A stretch of 36,799 bases of DNA from JAQVSH01 sp964349835 (GTDB lineage: Bacteria; Bacteroidota; Bacteroidia; Bacteroidales; UBA4181), in contig CAYGID010000012.1 of NCBI GenBank assembly GCA_964349835.1, forward strand, positions 1 to 36,799, read 5' to 3'. The notes under the pieces were generated by a model that was not told the DNA's origin, did not search any database, and saw nothing but the letters and a program-made list of their open reading frames with translations. A program made the position numbers and the translations under genes. Below, in pieces: positions 16,001 to 24,129 of the stretch (position 1 is the first letter of the stretch; each line of letters opens with the position of its first letter).

Positions 16001-16612
16001 ATGAAAAACCAGAACCTGTATATACAAATCCTTCTTGCAGCAGCTGTCATAGTCCTCTATATTCTGCACTTTTCGCCGGCACGTCCATCCTCTTCGCAGG
16101 TGAGTGGAGCCGACACAATCGCCATAGGGAAGCCGAATACCACCATTGCCTTTGTAAACATTGATACGCTGGTACAAAATCTGCAATTGTGGCAATCACT
16201 ACGCACCAAATTTCAGGACAAGCAGAACCAATACAACACCGAGATTACCTCTAAGCAGAGAAGGCTGCAGACCCGCGCCAACGATCTCGGCGACAGAGTC
16301 CAGAAAACCCTGGTAACCCGTGCTGATGCCGAAAAAGAGGCAGCCCAACTCGAACAGGAAAATCAGTCGCTCATGCAACTGGCCGAGAATTACAGAATTC
16401 AACTGGCCGAAGAGGAGCAGGTCTCTTACCGGCAGATCCTGAACGAGATTATGCTCTATCTTGAAGAGGTGAGCAAAGAGAAGGGATACACCTACGTTCT
16501 GGGCAACTCATTCGGAGGTAATATTCTATTTGCCGAAAGCGGCCTCGACATCACCAGCGAGGTACTCAACGGAATGAACGGCCGGTATAAAGCACCACAG
16601 GCCGCAAAATAG
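16001..16612 (+). CDS. OmpH/Skp-family periplasmic chaperone
   Basis: The 203-residue protein starts at ATG 16001 with an uncleaved-looking membrane segment (LYIQILLAAAVIVLYILHF) and has the OmpH hallmark AFVNIDTLVQNLQLWQSL. A long charged coiled coil follows (about residues 65-150). The ending (KGYTYVLGNSFGGNILFAE, then LDITSEVLNGMN) matches the family's conserved C-terminal strand. Skp-type trimers hold unfolded outer-membrane proteins in the periplasm, in line with the SurA and OstA-like genes elsewhere in the window. An in-frame ATG at 15983 is possible but lies only 12 bases after the predicted transcription start. Confidence 0.88.
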   Translation: MKNQNLYIQILLAAAVIVLYILHFSPARPSSSQVSGADTIAIGKPNTTIAFVNIDTLVQNLQLWQSLRTKFQDKQNQYNTEITSKQRRLQTRANDLGDRVQKTLVTRADAEKEAAQLEQENQSLMQLAENYRIQLAEEEQVSYRQILNEIMLYLEEVSKEKGYTYVLGNSFGGNILFAESGLDITSEVLNGMNGRYKAPQAAK

Positions 16613-16634
16613 ACAGGTTTCCAAAAGCTTTTCC

Positions 16635-16679
16635 CTACAGCCTTCTGTAGAATAACTCCGCTTCCGACTGGCTTCGGAA
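16635..16679 (+). repeat. Two tandem hairpins between the ompH-like and glycosyltransferase-like genes
   Basis: CTACAG (16635-16640) pairs perfectly with CTGTAG (16645-16650) over a 4-base loop. TTCCGA (16662-16667) pairs with TCGGAA (16674-16679) over a 6-base loop. Neither is followed by a run of T, so they are not classic terminators; they may influence mRNA stability. Confidence 0.4.
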
Positions 16680-16692
16680 AATTGGACTGCTT

Positions 16693-17937
16693 ATGCTGCA
16701 ACCACTTATCGACTATGTAAGCCGCCACGCTGTGTCGGCACAAATTGACGAGCCTCCTGCCGTTGGTTTAGGCATGGTAGTTTGCATACCCGCTTTCAAG
16801 GAACCCGACCCCCTTTTGCCTCTCGAAGCACTCTTTGGAGCCACTCCTCCCTCATGCCCCGTGGAGGTGCTTATGTTGTTTAACGCACCCGATAGTGCAT
16901 CCAAAGAGGATATTGGCGTCACACAAAAGGGGTACGAAACGGCACTTCAATGGGCCTCCACGCATAATAGCCATTCTTTTAGAGTCTATCCTCTCTTTGC
17001 CCCCGCCATTCCCCACAAGCATGCAGGTGCCGGAATGGCAAGAAAACTGGTAATGGACCAGGCAGTGGTCCGTTTTCTGCAGGCCGGCAACCCCTCAGGG
17101 GTCCTAATCGGTTTCGACTCCGACAGCAGTTGCAGCAACAACTACCTTCGGGCCATTGAAGCGCAGTTTACAACCTATCCGAATACAGGCGGGGCCTCGA
17201 TCTATTTTGAACACCCCATCTCCGGAACCGAATTCGATCCCAGAGTGTACGAGGGGATTATCCTATATGAAAGTCATCTTCGTTATCTATCGCAATCGAT
17301 GCGCTATTGCCGGTTCCCCTACTTTTACCACACAGTGGGGTCGGCATTTGCTGTGCGTGCCCAAACCTATGTGGCTCAAGGAGGGATGAATCGCCGCAAG
17401 GCGGGCGAAGATTTCTATTTTCTCCACAAAATCATGCCGCTGCAACACTATGTACACATTGCCCAAACCTGCGTAATGCCCTCTCCCAGGAGCTCCGACA
17501 GGGTTCCTTTTGGAACAGGGGCACAAATGAGTCGTTTTATGGAGCAGGACGACAACCTGTTTGAGACCTATCCTTTTGAGGCCTTCCGGCTCATCAAACC
17601 TTTTTTCGAACAGATTGCAGGCTCATACCATACTCATTACGAGCCCGAAGCACCTTTGCTTCGCGAATTTCTTTTGCTCGAAGGTTGGGAAGCAAAACGG
17701 CACGAAATCCGAACCCACAGCAGCTCTCCGGAACGGTTTCAAAAACGGTTCTTCAACTGGTTTAACGGCTTTATGATGGTTAAGTACCTCAATTTCTGCG
17801 TTAGGAACGGATTGCCGAAACAGCCCCTCCAACAAGAGTGCCTCTATCTGGCCAAAGCCATGCAATGGGAAGAGTTTCCCGAAGCGTTCCCGGGAATCTT
17901 ACATCGACTGCGCGAAGAGGATAGGAAAACAGAATAA
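16693..17937 (+). CDS. Glycosyltransferase family 2-like protein
   Basis: The 414-residue protein opens its fold with LGMVVCIPAFKEPDPL, which resembles the first strand of GT-A glycosyltransferases. A DSDSS motif at about residues 142-146 can play the role of the DxD metal-sugar-nucleotide site, and GGMNRRKAGEDFYFLHK resembles the acceptor-side ED motif of family 2. No membrane segment is seen. The match is to the fold and motifs, not to any characterised enzyme, so donor and acceptor are unknown. It lies 80 bases after the ompH-like gene, separated by two hairpins, and converges on the DivIC-like gene with 11 bases between stops. Confidence 0.7.
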   Translation: MLQPLIDYVSRHAVSAQIDEPPAVGLGMVVCIPAFKEPDPLLPLEALFGATPPSCPVEVLMLFNAPDSASKEDIGVTQKGYETALQWASTHNSHSFRVYPLFAPAIPHKHAGAGMARKLVMDQAVVRFLQAGNPSGVLIGFDSDSSCSNNYLRAIEAQFTTYPNTGGASIYFEHPISGTEFDPRVYEGIILYESHLRYLSQSMRYCRFPYFYHTVGSAFAVRAQTYVAQGGMNRRKAGEDFYFLHKIMPLQHYVHIAQTCVMPSPRSSDRVPFGTGAQMSRFMEQDDNLFETYPFEAFRLIKPFFEQIAGSYHTHYEPEAPLLREFLLLEGWEAKRHEIRTHSSSPERFQKRFFNWFNGFMMVKYLNFCVRNGLPKQPLQQECLYLAKAMQWEEFPEAFPGILHRLREEDRKTE

Positions 17938-17948
17938 ATCCGAGGAAG

Positions 17949-18245
17949 CTACTCCTCAATCAGGAAAATCTCCTCATTGGGAGCTTTCATGTAGTAGGTC
18001 TCGCGCGCAAATTTTTCGAGCGCCTCACTCCCCGACTGCAGGGCATCGACCTTTTTTTTGTCTTCCTCAATTTTCTGCTGATAGTAGAGTGCTTTGGCCT
18101 CCAGGTTGTGCAACTCTTTGAGCGATTGTATACGGCTCAGAATGCTATTCTCGTCGAAAAAAGCAATCCACAACAGAAACAGTACCGCAAAAAGCAGATA
18201 CCAGTTCGATAAGATGGGAGCAAGGATTTCCGACCACTTTTTCAT
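17949..18245 (-). CDS. DivIC/FtsB-like septum formation initiator
   Basis: The 98-residue protein has the FtsB/DivIC layout: short cytoplasmic tail, one membrane segment (about residues 14-29, WYLLFAVLFLLWIAFF), then a coiled coil (LHNLEAKALYYQQKIEEDKK) and a conserved end LEKFARETYYMKAPNEEIF. These proteins join FtsL and FtsQ at the division septum. The start is the ATG at 18245. A near-perfect promoter ends 4 bases before it (18282-18250), implying a leaderless mRNA. It follows the amidohydrolase gene on the same strand by 60 bases but can be transcribed alone. Confidence 0.88.
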   Translation of the reverse strand: MKKWSEILAPILSNWYLLFAVLFLLWIAFFDENSILSRIQSLKELHNLEAKALYYQQKIEEDKKKVDALQSGSEALEKFARETYYMKAPNEEIFLIEE

Positions 18246-18249
18246 GAAA

Positions 18250-18282
18250 CAAAAGTAAGACTATTCGATTGGATATTCCAAA
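18250..18282 (-). promoter_or_regulatory. Promoter of the DivIC-like gene, probably leaderless
   Basis: On the minus strand, TTTG (18282-18279) and TACTTTTG (18257-18250) are separated by 21 bases, a full match to the Bacteroidetes consensus. The -7 box ends only 4 bases before the ATG at 18245, so the transcript would start at or next to the start codon. Confidence 0.6.
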
Positions 18283-18305
18283 ACCTTGGGCGAAATCAAA
18301 GGATA

Positions 18306-19496
18306 TTACCCCGCCAAACGTCGAAGAGTAGTTTGAGGGGTAAGCCGCAACTTGCGAAGGTCAAGATTTTCGAGCAACATGATACCCGGACGCTTCCCGG
18401 GAAAAAGAGAGCCCAGCTTAGATTCAAGGCCTAATGCTCTGGAACCGTTTAGAGTAGCCCACTCCACCAACCGATGTAGCGGGATAAGCGGGTGGTGGTG
18501 CTGAAGAGTCACCATCTCGGCCAACACCGACAGAGAGTGGTTCGAAGCAAGACTATCGGTTCCTAAACAGATAGGCAACTCCTTCTTTACAAAGAGATCT
18601 ACGTTGGGCAGGCGATTCCCAATAAAGAGGTTCGAACGGGGACAGAGCACAAAATAGAAAGGAATTCGGGAATGGAGAATGGCATCAATGTCGGCCTCGT
18701 TAAGGAAGGTGTTATGCACCGAAAGAACCTTTGCGAAAGATACCAGCCTTGGCAAAAGAGCCTGCACCGAACGCAAACGCAACGGCTCGGCGAAAAAGGC
18801 GCCCGGCCTACTCTTTACATAGTTTGCCAACGCCCCGGTTCCGTTAAGGAACAGCTCATTCTCGAGATCCGATTCGGCCAGATGAATAGAGATGCCCCTT
18901 GGGCACATCTCATTGCATTGGAGGCTCTCTTCAAGCAAAGCATCCCATAACCGGGGCGAAACCGAATAGGGAGCATGAGGAGTCAGCGATGCCGACAGAC
19001 CCAGCTCTCTGAACTGATTGCACACCCGGCGGCCACGCTCCATAACCTGCTCCGAGGCGTTAGGATCGGTGCCGAACAGTTCAACAAAAGTGTGGTACTC
19101 AATAAGGCTCTGCCGTTTTACCGCGGCAGAAACCGAACCATTCGAGATATCGGCACAGGCCACAATGCCCTCTTCGAACATAGAACGATCGGCCAAACGC
19201 ATCTGCTCGGGGCTGCAGAGTTCTCCCCGAAAAGTGCCTACCGCTTCGATAAAAGCAGCCAGGTCGCCGCCGGGGGCAATTTTTTGGTGCAGATGAGAGA
19301 GTTCCAAATGCAGATGGGTATTCACCAGCCCCGCAATCAAAACACCGTTATAGAACTCGATGCCGGCACCCTCCTGAAGGGAGCCACCAAAATCGGTGAT
19401 TTCAACGATGGTCCCGTCGTCGGCCAACGTAACCATCCCCTTCGACAGAACGGTTCCGTCGCCGGGAATAAGGTATTGGGCGGCAATCTTTCGCAC
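18306..19496 (-). CDS. Amidohydrolase (SsnA/TrzN-like deaminase group)
   Basis: The 396-residue protein is a metal-dependent amidohydrolase. Metal and substrate residues are all visible in order: HxH in LVNTHLHLELSH near residue 60, a histidine in TPHAPYSVSPRLW, the metal histidine in ISIHLAESDLENE, a histidine in SVHNTFLNEAD, and the aspartate in CLGTDSLASNHS. The HLHLELSH segment resembles the cytosine/adenosine deaminase branch that includes aminodeoxyfutalosine deaminases of menaquinone synthesis. That specific role is only a possibility. The start at 19496 is 10 bases after the lipoprotein stop, so it belongs to the operon beginning at 21437. Confidence 0.85.
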   Translation of the reverse strand: MRKIAAQYLIPGDGTVLSKGMVTLADDGTIVEITDFGGSLQEGAGIEFYNGVLIAGLVNTHLHLELSHLHQKIAPGGDLAAFIEAVGTFRGELCSPEQMRLADRSMFEEGIVACADISNGSVSAAVKRQSLIEYHTFVELFGTDPNASEQVMERGRRVCNQFRELGLSASLTPHAPYSVSPRLWDALLEESLQCNEMCPRGISIHLAESDLENELFLNGTGALANYVKSRPGAFFAEPLRLRSVQALLPRLVSFAKVLSVHNTFLNEADIDAILHSRIPFYFVLCPRSNLFIGNRLPNVDLFVKKELPICLGTDSLASNHSLSVLAEMVTLQHHHPLIPLHRLVEWATLNGSRALGLESKLGSLFPGKRPGIMLLENLDLRKLRLTPQTTLRRLAG

Positions 19497-19506
19497 AATA
19501 GGGGGG

Positions 19507-20070
19507 TTATCGGGTTCGAGGGGGCACTCTCAAACTGTTGCGAGCCGGGGTTCCCGAACGTTTCTCTTCTGCTTTGAGAGAACCTCTAAGCAGCAACAGT
19601 TCTGTTTCGGCACGGAAAATGCGCACCGAATCATGACCAAAAACAGTAAGCGAATCGGCCATCCGGGTCATACGAATACTGTCGAACCGGATCCGCTTCA
19701 GCTCCCGCAGCTCAATCTGATAGAGCGAGTCGGCCACTATGGCAGGAGCCTCCATACGGGCAATTCTTCGCTTAACACCCTCCAGAATTCGGTCGAACTG
19801 CTTGGGGTTCTGCGCGTAATACGAAATGGTTTTATTAAACTCCTCGGTAGTATAGCCATGTTGCGCCACCACCGCCATATAGTAATTCTGCGAATCGGGC
19901 GGAGGAATATAGGAGTAAGCATTTCGGCCCAAAAAAGCCGTCGCCAACTGCATGTCGGTAAGCAACTGCTCAAACTGCTTCGGGGGAATCGGATCGACCG
20001 AAGCCCGCGAACAGGCGCTCCATAACAAAAGCCCGCAAAAAAGAGTGGCCAGAGATCGTATGCTATTCAT
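19507..20070 (-). CDS. DUF4296-like lipoprotein
   Basis: The 187-residue product begins MNSIRSLATLFCGLLLWSAC, a lipoprotein signal with the lipidated cysteine at residue 20. The segment PIPPKQFEQLLTDMQLATAF, followed by YYMAVVAQHGYTTEEFNKTI and SYYAQNPKQFDRIL, is typical of Bacteroidetes DUF4296 lipoproteins, whose function is unknown. The C-terminus is rich in arginine and proline. The ATG shares one base with the upstream gene's TGA (TGATG at 20072-20068), so translation is likely coupled. A TTG one codon earlier is less likely as the start. It is the second gene of the operon beginning with the CHU_C protein. Confidence 0.85.
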   Translation of the reverse strand: MNSIRSLATLFCGLLLWSACSRASVDPIPPKQFEQLLTDMQLATAFLGRNAYSYIPPPDSQNYYMAVVAQHGYTTEEFNKTISYYAQNPKQFDRILEGVKRRIARMEAPAIVADSLYQIELRELKRIRFDSIRMTRMADSLTVFGHDSVRIFRAETELLLLRGSLKAEEKRSGTPARNSLRVPPRTR

Positions 20071-21437
20071 CAATCAGCTCTGAATAAGTAAAAGAAACCC
20101 TTGTAGACTCCATCCTCGTACAGTTTGTCCTGCTGGGGACGCTTGTCGTCGGGATCCCATCCCGTTGCCTTGATTACATAAATATAGGCGCCATCGGCTG
20201 CCTTGGCCCCTTTATCGGTGGTTCCATTCCACCCCTGCCAACTATTCAGGTCGTTTCCCTTATAACTATAAATGCGTTGTCCCGAACGGGTAAAGATATT
20301 TATTTCGAACCATTTAATAGAGACACCGTGCATCTTAAAGTAGGGATTGGCTCCTCCGGGCGTAAAGACATTCGGAACCTGAAGCAGCGATTTCTCCACA
20401 GTAATCTCCACCTGCATAGTATCGCGGCAAACGGGCACCTGCACCCCGTTTACCACACCCCATTTTTCGACGCTGAGTACCGGCCTGTAGGGGTTTCTTT
20501 CGTAGCTGTTGGGACGTGGAATCGTATAGGTGTAATCGGTCTGCGTAAAGGGATCAACCACCTTCTCTTCCTCGTCGAGCACCAGCACAGCCTTATCGAA
20601 ATTGCGCGATTGGTTTGAAAACCGAACCAATAGGGGAGCCGACATCTTCCCGTTTCCATCGGGTACCGGCTCAGCAACCAAACGTGCCTGAGGTCGGATA
20701 GAGGCATGAAAAAGTTGATCGGTATAAAGCTCTCCCGAAAAGGGATCGGAAACACGCACCGAAAAACGGGTATCGGTAAAGGGAGGATTCATCACCCTCG
20801 ATGCGGGTTTCCCATTGGTCATGTCGCCAGGCTGCAATGCAGGCGAACCCGACCATTCAAACACGAAGAAGCGGTTGATGAGGTTCCCCTCGAAATCGGA
20901 ATAGGCCTCGTCTGTACGAGGGTCGTAGTAGAGAAAGGGTCTTACAAGCACAGGAGTACTCACCAGAAAGAGGGTTTGGCAGGTGTACGAACCAAACGGA
21001 AGATTCCCCGAGCCATCTTTGTGTAGCGAAAGGGTGATCCCCCCATATAGATAGCTCCATGCCACAAACGAAGTATCGGCCATCCCGATGCCCGATACAG
21101 TCACCTTGTACCCGCCGTCGGCAAGTTGCATAACGGTAGAAGAGCTACCGCTACCGGTAGAAAAAACCGAACCGAAGGAGGCGGTCGAAGGATCATACTT
21201 TTGCCACCTGAAGGTAAGTCCCGAAGAGCGGCCCTCCAGACGGGCTGTAAGTGTAGGCGAATCGTTATAAAAAAGATAGATGGAATCGAGCGCCAGCCCG
21301 TTTTGCGGAAAATAGGAGACGGCCATCCTTGCTTTTGCGGCAGGAGCAGTAATCTGTGCTGTGGCACTGAGACCGAGAAACAGAAAGATAAAGATTCCCC
21401 CGAAAAGGGTGAACCCGGCTCGTCGGAATGTGATCAT
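20070..21437 (-). CDS. Exported protein with a gliding-motility-type (CHU_C) C-terminal domain
   Basis: From the ATG at 21437 the protein is 455 residues with a signal peptide (FGGIFIFLFLGLSATAQ). The C-terminal 90 residues start with VPNVFTPGGANPYFKM and contain FEINIFTRSGQRIYSY and WNGTTDKGAKAADGAYIYV. These are hallmarks of the CHU_C domain often found on surface proteins in Bacteroidetes. The middle has beta-rich, Ig-like character but nothing I can name. The frame is open to 21602, but the extra 55 residues lack a signal sequence at the front, so the start before the signal peptide is chosen. It overlaps the lipoprotein gene by one base. Whether it is a type IX secretion cargo or a motility-like component is open. 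Confidence 0.82.
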   Translation of the reverse strand: MITFRRAGFTLFGGIFIFLFLGLSATAQITAPAAKARMAVSYFPQNGLALDSIYLFYNDSPTLTARLEGRSSGLTFRWQKYDPSTASFGSVFSTGSGSSSTVMQLADGGYKVTVSGIGMADTSFVAWSYLYGGITLSLHKDGSGNLPFGSYTCQTLFLVSTPVLVRPFLYYDPRTDEAYSDFEGNLINRFFVFEWSGSPALQPGDMTNGKPASRVMNPPFTDTRFSVRVSDPFSGELYTDQLFHASIRPQARLVAEPVPDGNGKMSAPLLVRFSNQSRNFDKAVLVLDEEEKVVDPFTQTDYTYTIPRPNSYERNPYRPVLSVEKWGVVNGVQVPVCRDTMQVEITVEKSLLQVPNVFTPGGANPYFKMHGVSIKWFEINIFTRSGQRIYSYKGNDLNSWQGWNGTTDKGAKAADGAYIYVIKATGWDPDDKRPQQDKLYEDGVYKGFFYLFRAD

Positions 21438-21608
21438 AACGCCGATGTGAGGATTTAATCCACTGCAATAATACGGATTATTTTTTGTATTCAGACCCGA
21501 AGAGGCCGGGGTCGCAACCAGTATCCCAAATAGTGGAAAGGCACGAATTTGTTTGCGATAAAAAGCATATAGAGGGCTACGGTTCGGCATTAGAACAAGC
21601 AATTGTAT

Positions 21609-21616
21609 TAAATTTG
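21609..21616 (+). promoter_or_regulatory. Candidate -7 box upstream of uvrD
   Basis: TAAATTTG is an exact TAnnTTTG match. Transcription would start near 21621, where an ATG opens a 15-codon frame whose TGA (21666-21668) overlaps the beginning of the uvrD gene. Confidence 0.4.
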
Positions 21617-21660
21617 CCCCATGCCATTCGGTGTGCTATTCAATTCAACTACAGATATCA

Positions 21661-24000
21661 GTGAGTGATTTTCTTAGTGAACTAAGTGAGGTTCAAAGAG
21701 ATGCCGTTATCAATTTCAAAGGTCCGGCACTAATTATCGCGGGGGCCGGGTCAGGGAAAACCCGGGTCCTCACCTATCGCATTGCCTGGCTTATTGAACA
21801 GGGAGTAGCCCCCCAATCTATTTTGGCACTCACCTTTACCAACAAGGCTGCCCGTGAAATGCGCGAGCGGATTGCCACGCTGGTGGGCGAAGCCACAGCA
21901 AAAAGGCTCTGGATGGGTACCTTCCACTCGGTGTTTGCAAGAATTCTCAGGCAAGAGTCAAAGCGACTGGGATACCCCTCCACATTTACAATTTACGACA
22001 CACAGGATTCACGGAATGTCATAAAACAGATTAGCAAATATTATCAGCTCGACGACACCATTTACAAGCCCAACGAAGTATTCGGCCGAATATCGCAGGC
22101 AAAAAACAACCTGATTACCCCGGCAGCCTACGCCTCGAACACCCAGGTTCAGGCTCAGGATAAGGCCTCGGGCAAACCGATGATGGCACAAATCTTTTCG
22201 GATTATGCCACCCGTTGCTTCAAGGCAGGTGCCATGGATTTCGACGATATTCTGATTTTAACCAACGTTCTCTTCCGCGACCATCCTGAGGCACTCGACA
22301 AATACAGGCACTTTTTCCGCTATATTCTGGTTGATGAGTACCAGGATACCAATTATGCACAATACCTCATTGTAAAAAAACTGGGCGAGTTTCACAGAAA
22401 CGTGTGCGTGGTAGGCGACGATGCACAGAGTATCTATGCGTTCAGGGGTGCCAAAATTGAAAACATCCTCAATTTCCGCAACGACTATCCCGACTATAAG
22501 GTTTACAAACTCGAAGAGAACTACCGTTCGACCCAGACCATTGTAAACGCGGCAAACAGCGTCATCGAAAAGAATGTACGCCAAATCAAAAAGAAGGTCT
22601 TTTCGCAAAACGAAGTGGGCGACCCCATCCTGGTTTTGAAAACCGGATCCGACCATGAGGAGGGGCATGTGGTTGCCAATATGGTGCAGGATCTCAAGTA
22701 CGCCAAGCGGCTCCACAATTCCGACTTTGCCATATTGTACCGCACCAATGCCCAGTCGAGAATTCTGGAGGAGGCCTTCCGAAAAAGGAACATACCCTAC
22801 AAAGTATATGGAGGTCTCTCGTTTTATCAGCGAAAAGAGATCAAAGATACCCTGGCATACCTCCGACTTCTTGTAAATCAAAAAGATAACGAAGCGTTTA
22901 AACGCATCATCAACTATCCCGCCCGAGGCATTGGCGACACCACTCTGATCCGTTTGGAAGAGGCCTCCGAAGCCCATGGAGGCTCCTTATGGGAGGTGTC
23001 GGAACATCTACAGGAGCTGGCCCCTTCGGTGGGAACCGCTGCCCGCACAAAAATTGCCGGATTTCTGCAGTTGATGCAAGGTTTTATGGCAAAGCGAGAA
23101 TACACCGATACATACGAACTGGTGTACGAAATTACGGCGGCTACGGGCCTGATTCAGGATCTGAAGAGCGATAAAACCCCCGAAGGGATAAGTCGCATAG
23201 AAAATGTAGAGGCTCTGCTGAATGGGGTTAAAGAGTATGTCTTAGCGCGCAAAGAGGAGGAGGAGCCGGCTACGCTCGAATCGTTTCTTGAGAGCATCGC
23301 ACTGCTCACCGACGATGACCCGGACAAAAGTGAGGAGCGCGACAAAGTTTCGCTAATGACCATTCATGCATCCAAAGGGCTGGAGTTTAACACCATATTT
23401 ATCACCGGGCTCGAGGAGCTCCTCTTTCCCGGCCAACAAAGCCTTGTGTCGCCTGGCGATCTCGAAGAGGAGCGTCGACTCTTTTATGTAGCTCTCACCC
23501 GAGGGAAAGCCCGAGTAGTCCTCTCTTATGCAGAGAGCCGCTACAAATGGGGCTCCCCAACTCTCTGCAGCCCGAGCCGCTTTTTACAGGATATCGATGA
23601 GGCCTATCTGGAAGCGATGGAGTTTTCGCCATCGGCACGGCCTGCGGAATCGAGAGAGGCTTCGCCCTTCGAACGCGCCAACCGCCAATCCGCTGGCTTT
23701 GGCTCACCCCGCGAAGGCACATCACGCCAAGGGCCGGCTCGCCCGGCACCTGCACGACAGCCTACTGGATTCAGATCGCACGCTACCCCCTCGGCCGGCG
23801 AAACTTCGAAGGAATCTTTTGCCGCCTCATCACCCGAACAGATTCAGGAGGGCATGACTGTTGAGCACCAAAGGTTCGGAACCGGAAAAGTAATTGGAAT
23901 AGAAGGGAGCTGGCCCGATAGTAAGGCCACCGTTCTTTTCGGAACATCCGACCGGAAACAACTTTTACTTAAATTTGCAAAACTCAAAATCATTGAGTGA
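21661..24000 (+). CDS. uvrD: UvrD/PcrA-type ATP-dependent DNA helicase
   Basis: This superfamily 1 helicase is 779 residues from a GTG start at 21661. I chose this GTG because relatives start near SDFLSELSEVQRDAV; another GTG at 21631 adds ten atypical residues. Motifs appear in order: Walker A IIAGAGSGKTRVLTYRI, motif II DEYQDTNYAQ, VVGDDAQSIYAFRGA, EENYRSTQTIV, MTIHASKGLEFNTIFI and FYVALTRGKARV. The last 120 residues are a Ser/Pro/Ala/Arg-rich linker followed by a small domain with VEHQRFGTGKVIGIEG, like the RNA-polymerase-binding tail of PcrA. It unwinds DNA in repair and conflict resolution. Confidence 0.93.
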   Translation: MSDFLSELSEVQRDAVINFKGPALIIAGAGSGKTRVLTYRIAWLIEQGVAPQSILALTFTNKAAREMRERIATLVGEATAKRLWMGTFHSVFARILRQESKRLGYPSTFTIYDTQDSRNVIKQISKYYQLDDTIYKPNEVFGRISQAKNNLITPAAYASNTQVQAQDKASGKPMMAQIFSDYATRCFKAGAMDFDDILILTNVLFRDHPEALDKYRHFFRYILVDEYQDTNYAQYLIVKKLGEFHRNVCVVGDDAQSIYAFRGAKIENILNFRNDYPDYKVYKLEENYRSTQTIVNAANSVIEKNVRQIKKKVFSQNEVGDPILVLKTGSDHEEGHVVANMVQDLKYAKRLHNSDFAILYRTNAQSRILEEAFRKRNIPYKVYGGLSFYQRKEIKDTLAYLRLLVNQKDNEAFKRIINYPARGIGDTTLIRLEEASEAHGGSLWEVSEHLQELAPSVGTAARTKIAGFLQLMQGFMAKREYTDTYELVYEITAATGLIQDLKSDKTPEGISRIENVEALLNGVKEYVLARKEEEEPATLESFLESIALLTDDDPDKSEERDKVSLMTIHASKGLEFNTIFITGLEELLFPGQQSLVSPGDLEEERRLFYVALTRGKARVVLSYAESRYKWGSPTLCSPSRFLQDIDEAYLEAMEFSPSARPAESREASPFERANRQSAGFGSPREGTSRQGPARPAPARQPTGFRSHATPSAGETSKESFAASSPEQIQEGMTVEHQRFGTGKVIGIEGSWPDSKATVLFGTSDRKQLLLKFAKLKIIE

Positions 24001-24059
24001 AAGCAACGAAGGCTGGGAAAAAAAACACAACAAAAATTCCTTTATATAAAAATTAATGA

Positions 24060-24067
24060 TACTTTTG
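24060..24067 (+). promoter_or_regulatory. Candidate -7 box of the rplM operon
   Basis: TACTTTTG is an exact TAnnTTTG match in an A/T-rich stretch between uvrD and rplM. It implies a leader of about 55 bases before the GTG at 24130. No clean -33 TTTG is present. Confidence 0.5.
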
Positions 24068-24129
24068 CAATCCGTAATTCAGGATCGGAGAACTGTATTT
24101 GGCTATTAATTAAAAACTTAAGCACTAAG

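Noticed and set aside
17942..17957. GAGGA/TCCTC hairpin between the glycosyltransferase-like and DivIC-like genes as a terminator
   Set aside because: The 5-base stem lacks a T-run and part of it is DivIC-like coding sequence.
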